Positions 63,030 to 64,000 of a stretch of DNA of 64,000 nt are shown here, one piece after another. The notes under the pieces are model-generated. The model was given only the letters and a program-made list of their open reading frames with translations, made no database searches and was not told the DNA's origin. The position numbers and the translations under genes are program-made. The stretch is taken from assembly GCF_000382065.1 (NCBI RefSeq), contig NZ_KB907500.1, positions 310,001 through 374,000 on the forward strand, in the 5' to 3' direction. The stretch comes from Stenotrophomonas hibiscicola ATCC 19867. Its GTDB lineage: Bacteria > Pseudomonadota > Gammaproteobacteria > Xanthomonadales > Xanthomonadaceae. Within the stretch, counting starts at the first letter, position 1. Each line of letters starts with the position of its first letter.

Positions 63030-64000
63030 ATGCAGCTTTCCGCCTTCCCCCGGCCCCAGTCGCCAGGCGCGCCCGCGCGCTGGCAGCAGCTCTGGCGCCA
63101 GGCACTGCGCGACCCACAGGCCCTGCTGGCCCGGCTGCAGCTGGACCCGGCCGCGCTGGGCGTCTCGGAAGCGGCCATGGCCCAGTTCGCGCTGCGCGTG
63201 CCGGAGGGCTTCGTGGCCCGCATGCGCAAGGGTGATCCGGCCGATCCGCTGCTGCGCCAGGTGCTGCCGATCGACGAGGAAATGCGTCCCGCGCCCGGGT
63301 TCAGCTTCGATGCGGTGGGCGATGGCGCGGCCAAGAAGGCCACCGGCGTCATACAGAAGTACCGTGGCCGCGCCCTGCTGGTCGCCACCGGCAGCTGCGC
63401 GATCAACTGCCGCTACTGCTTCCGCCGCCACTTCGACTATGGCGCGGAGAACGCCGCCAAGGGTGGCTGGCAGGAGGCCGTAGCCGCCATCGCCGCCGAC
63501 CCGGACATCGACGAGGTGATCCTGTCCGGTGGTGACCCACTGTCGCTGGCCACGCACAAGCTGGTCGAACTGACCGATGCCCTGCGCCCCATCCCGCATA
63601 TCCACCGCCTGCGCATCCACACCCGGCTGCCGATCGTGCTGCCCGAGCGCGTGGACGATGAGCTGGTCTCCTGGCTGGGCAGTCTGCCCTGGCCGCTGGC
63701 GATCGTGGTCCACGCCAACCATGCCAATGAATTCGACGCCAGCGTGGACGCGGCGATGGCCCGCCTGCGCGCTACCGGCGCCCAACTGCTGAACCAGGCG
63801 GTGTTGCTGCGCGGGGTCAATGACAGCGTGCAGGCCCTGCAGGACCTGAGCGAGCGCAGCTTCGACGCCGGCGTGCTTCCCTACTACCTGCATCAGTTGG
63901 ACCGGGTCGAGGGCGTGGCCCACTTCGAAGTGGATGACGCCCAGGCCAAGGCGCTGATTGCCGGCCTGACCGCGCGCCTGTCCGGTTATCTGATCCCGAA
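63030..64000 (+). CDS. epmB: EF-P (R)-beta-lysine pathway 2,3-aminomutase EpmB, truncated by window end
   Basis: The first 323 residues of a radical-SAM lysine 2,3-aminomutase; the C-terminus lies beyond the window. The iron-sulfur motif is CAINCRYCFRRHF (Cys123, Cys127, Cys130). DEVILSGGDPLSL and LRIHTRLPIVLPERV follow. It makes the beta-lysine placed on EF-P Lys34. An in-frame ATG at 63006 is an alternative start. Divergent efp confirms the role. Confidence 0.94.
   Translation, partial: MQLSAFPRPQSPGAPARWQQLWRQALRDPQALLARLQLDPAALGVSEAAMAQFALRVPEGFVARMRKGDPADPLLRQVLPIDEEMRPAPGFSFDAVGDGAAKKATGVIQKYRGRALLVATGSCAINCRYCFRRHFDYGAENAAKGGWQEAVAAIAADPDIDEVILSGGDPLSLATHKLVELTDALRPIPHIHRLRIHTRLPIVLPERVDDELVSWLGSLPWPLAIVVHANHANEFDASVDAAMARLRATGAQLLNQAVLLRGVNDSVQALQDLSERSFDAGVLPYYLHQLDRVEGVAHFEVDDAQAKALIAGLTARLSGYLIP

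Overview
The window looks like a chromosomal segment of a Stenotrophomonas-type bacterium (Xanthomonadaceae). The evidence is high GC content, many GTAG-headed palindromic repeats of the kind known as SMAG in Stenotrophomonas maltophilia, a family-typical arginine cluster that uses acetylated intermediates (N-acetylornithine carbamoyltransferase, fused N-acetylglutamate synthase/kinase), and Xanthomonas-like proteins throughout. The species cannot be fixed from the sequence alone. There is no prophage, insertion sequence, CRISPR array or other obvious island. It reads as stable core chromosome with many small intergenic repeats.

Layout. (1) 1-6.6 kb, leftward: a glycan-uptake locus with a LacI-type regulator, an Oar-like TonB-dependent receptor, a GH144-like periplasmic glucanase and the start of a sugar-binding lipoprotein. 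LacI-like half-palindromes (core AANCGNTT) precede the regulator, the receptor and the glucanase. (2) 6.7-11.2 kb: a bolA/yciI pair, then scpA-scpB-rluB. (3) 11.2-14.1 kb: a divergent AraC regulator/MFS exporter pair and two small unknown genes. (4) 14.1-16.1 kb: an aminotransferase/omega-amidase pair. (5) 16.3-23.1 kb: a complete ccmABCDEFGHI cytochrome c maturation operon. (6) 23.2-24.7 kb: a metX-type acyltransferase and a DUF1294 protein. (7) 24.8-31.4 kb: cydDC and cydABX, divergent around a consensus FNR/Anr box. (8) 31.4-31.8 kb: two identical tRNA-Pro(CGG) genes. (9) 32.0-39.2 kb: a CynX-like MFS gene and a pgaABCD exopolysaccharide operon preceded by a perfect CRP/Clp box. (10) 39.3-49.7 kb: one leftward arginine-proline supraoperon (argF'-argG-argE'-argAB-GNAT-argC-argH-yciI-like-proB-proA). 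(11) 50.0-53.9 kb: a secreted unknown, cysS, sufE and an MFS gene. (12) 53.9-64.0 kb: a repeat-rich gap, a DksA protein with a long Lys/Ala-rich extension, yidD, pyrC, an M23 peptidase, a ubiG/gph/mtaD group, and divergent efp and epmB (the latter cut by the window end).

The most notable signal is upstream of argF'. A 33-codon leader ORF with Arg codons is followed by a hairpin with a T-run, and the last codons of the leader contain a 7-nt copy of one terminator arm. These parts form mutually exclusive antiterminator and terminator helices, as in classical amino-acid attenuation. If it is real, ribosome stalling at Arg codons would control the whole arginine-proline supraoperon. Other points of interest are the Clp box linking pga expression to c-di-GMP signalling, a zinc-site-depleted DksA, palindromic repeats that supply the stop codons of several genes, a probably leaderless metX transcript, and a nested 27-bp inverted repeat at 54.4 kb.
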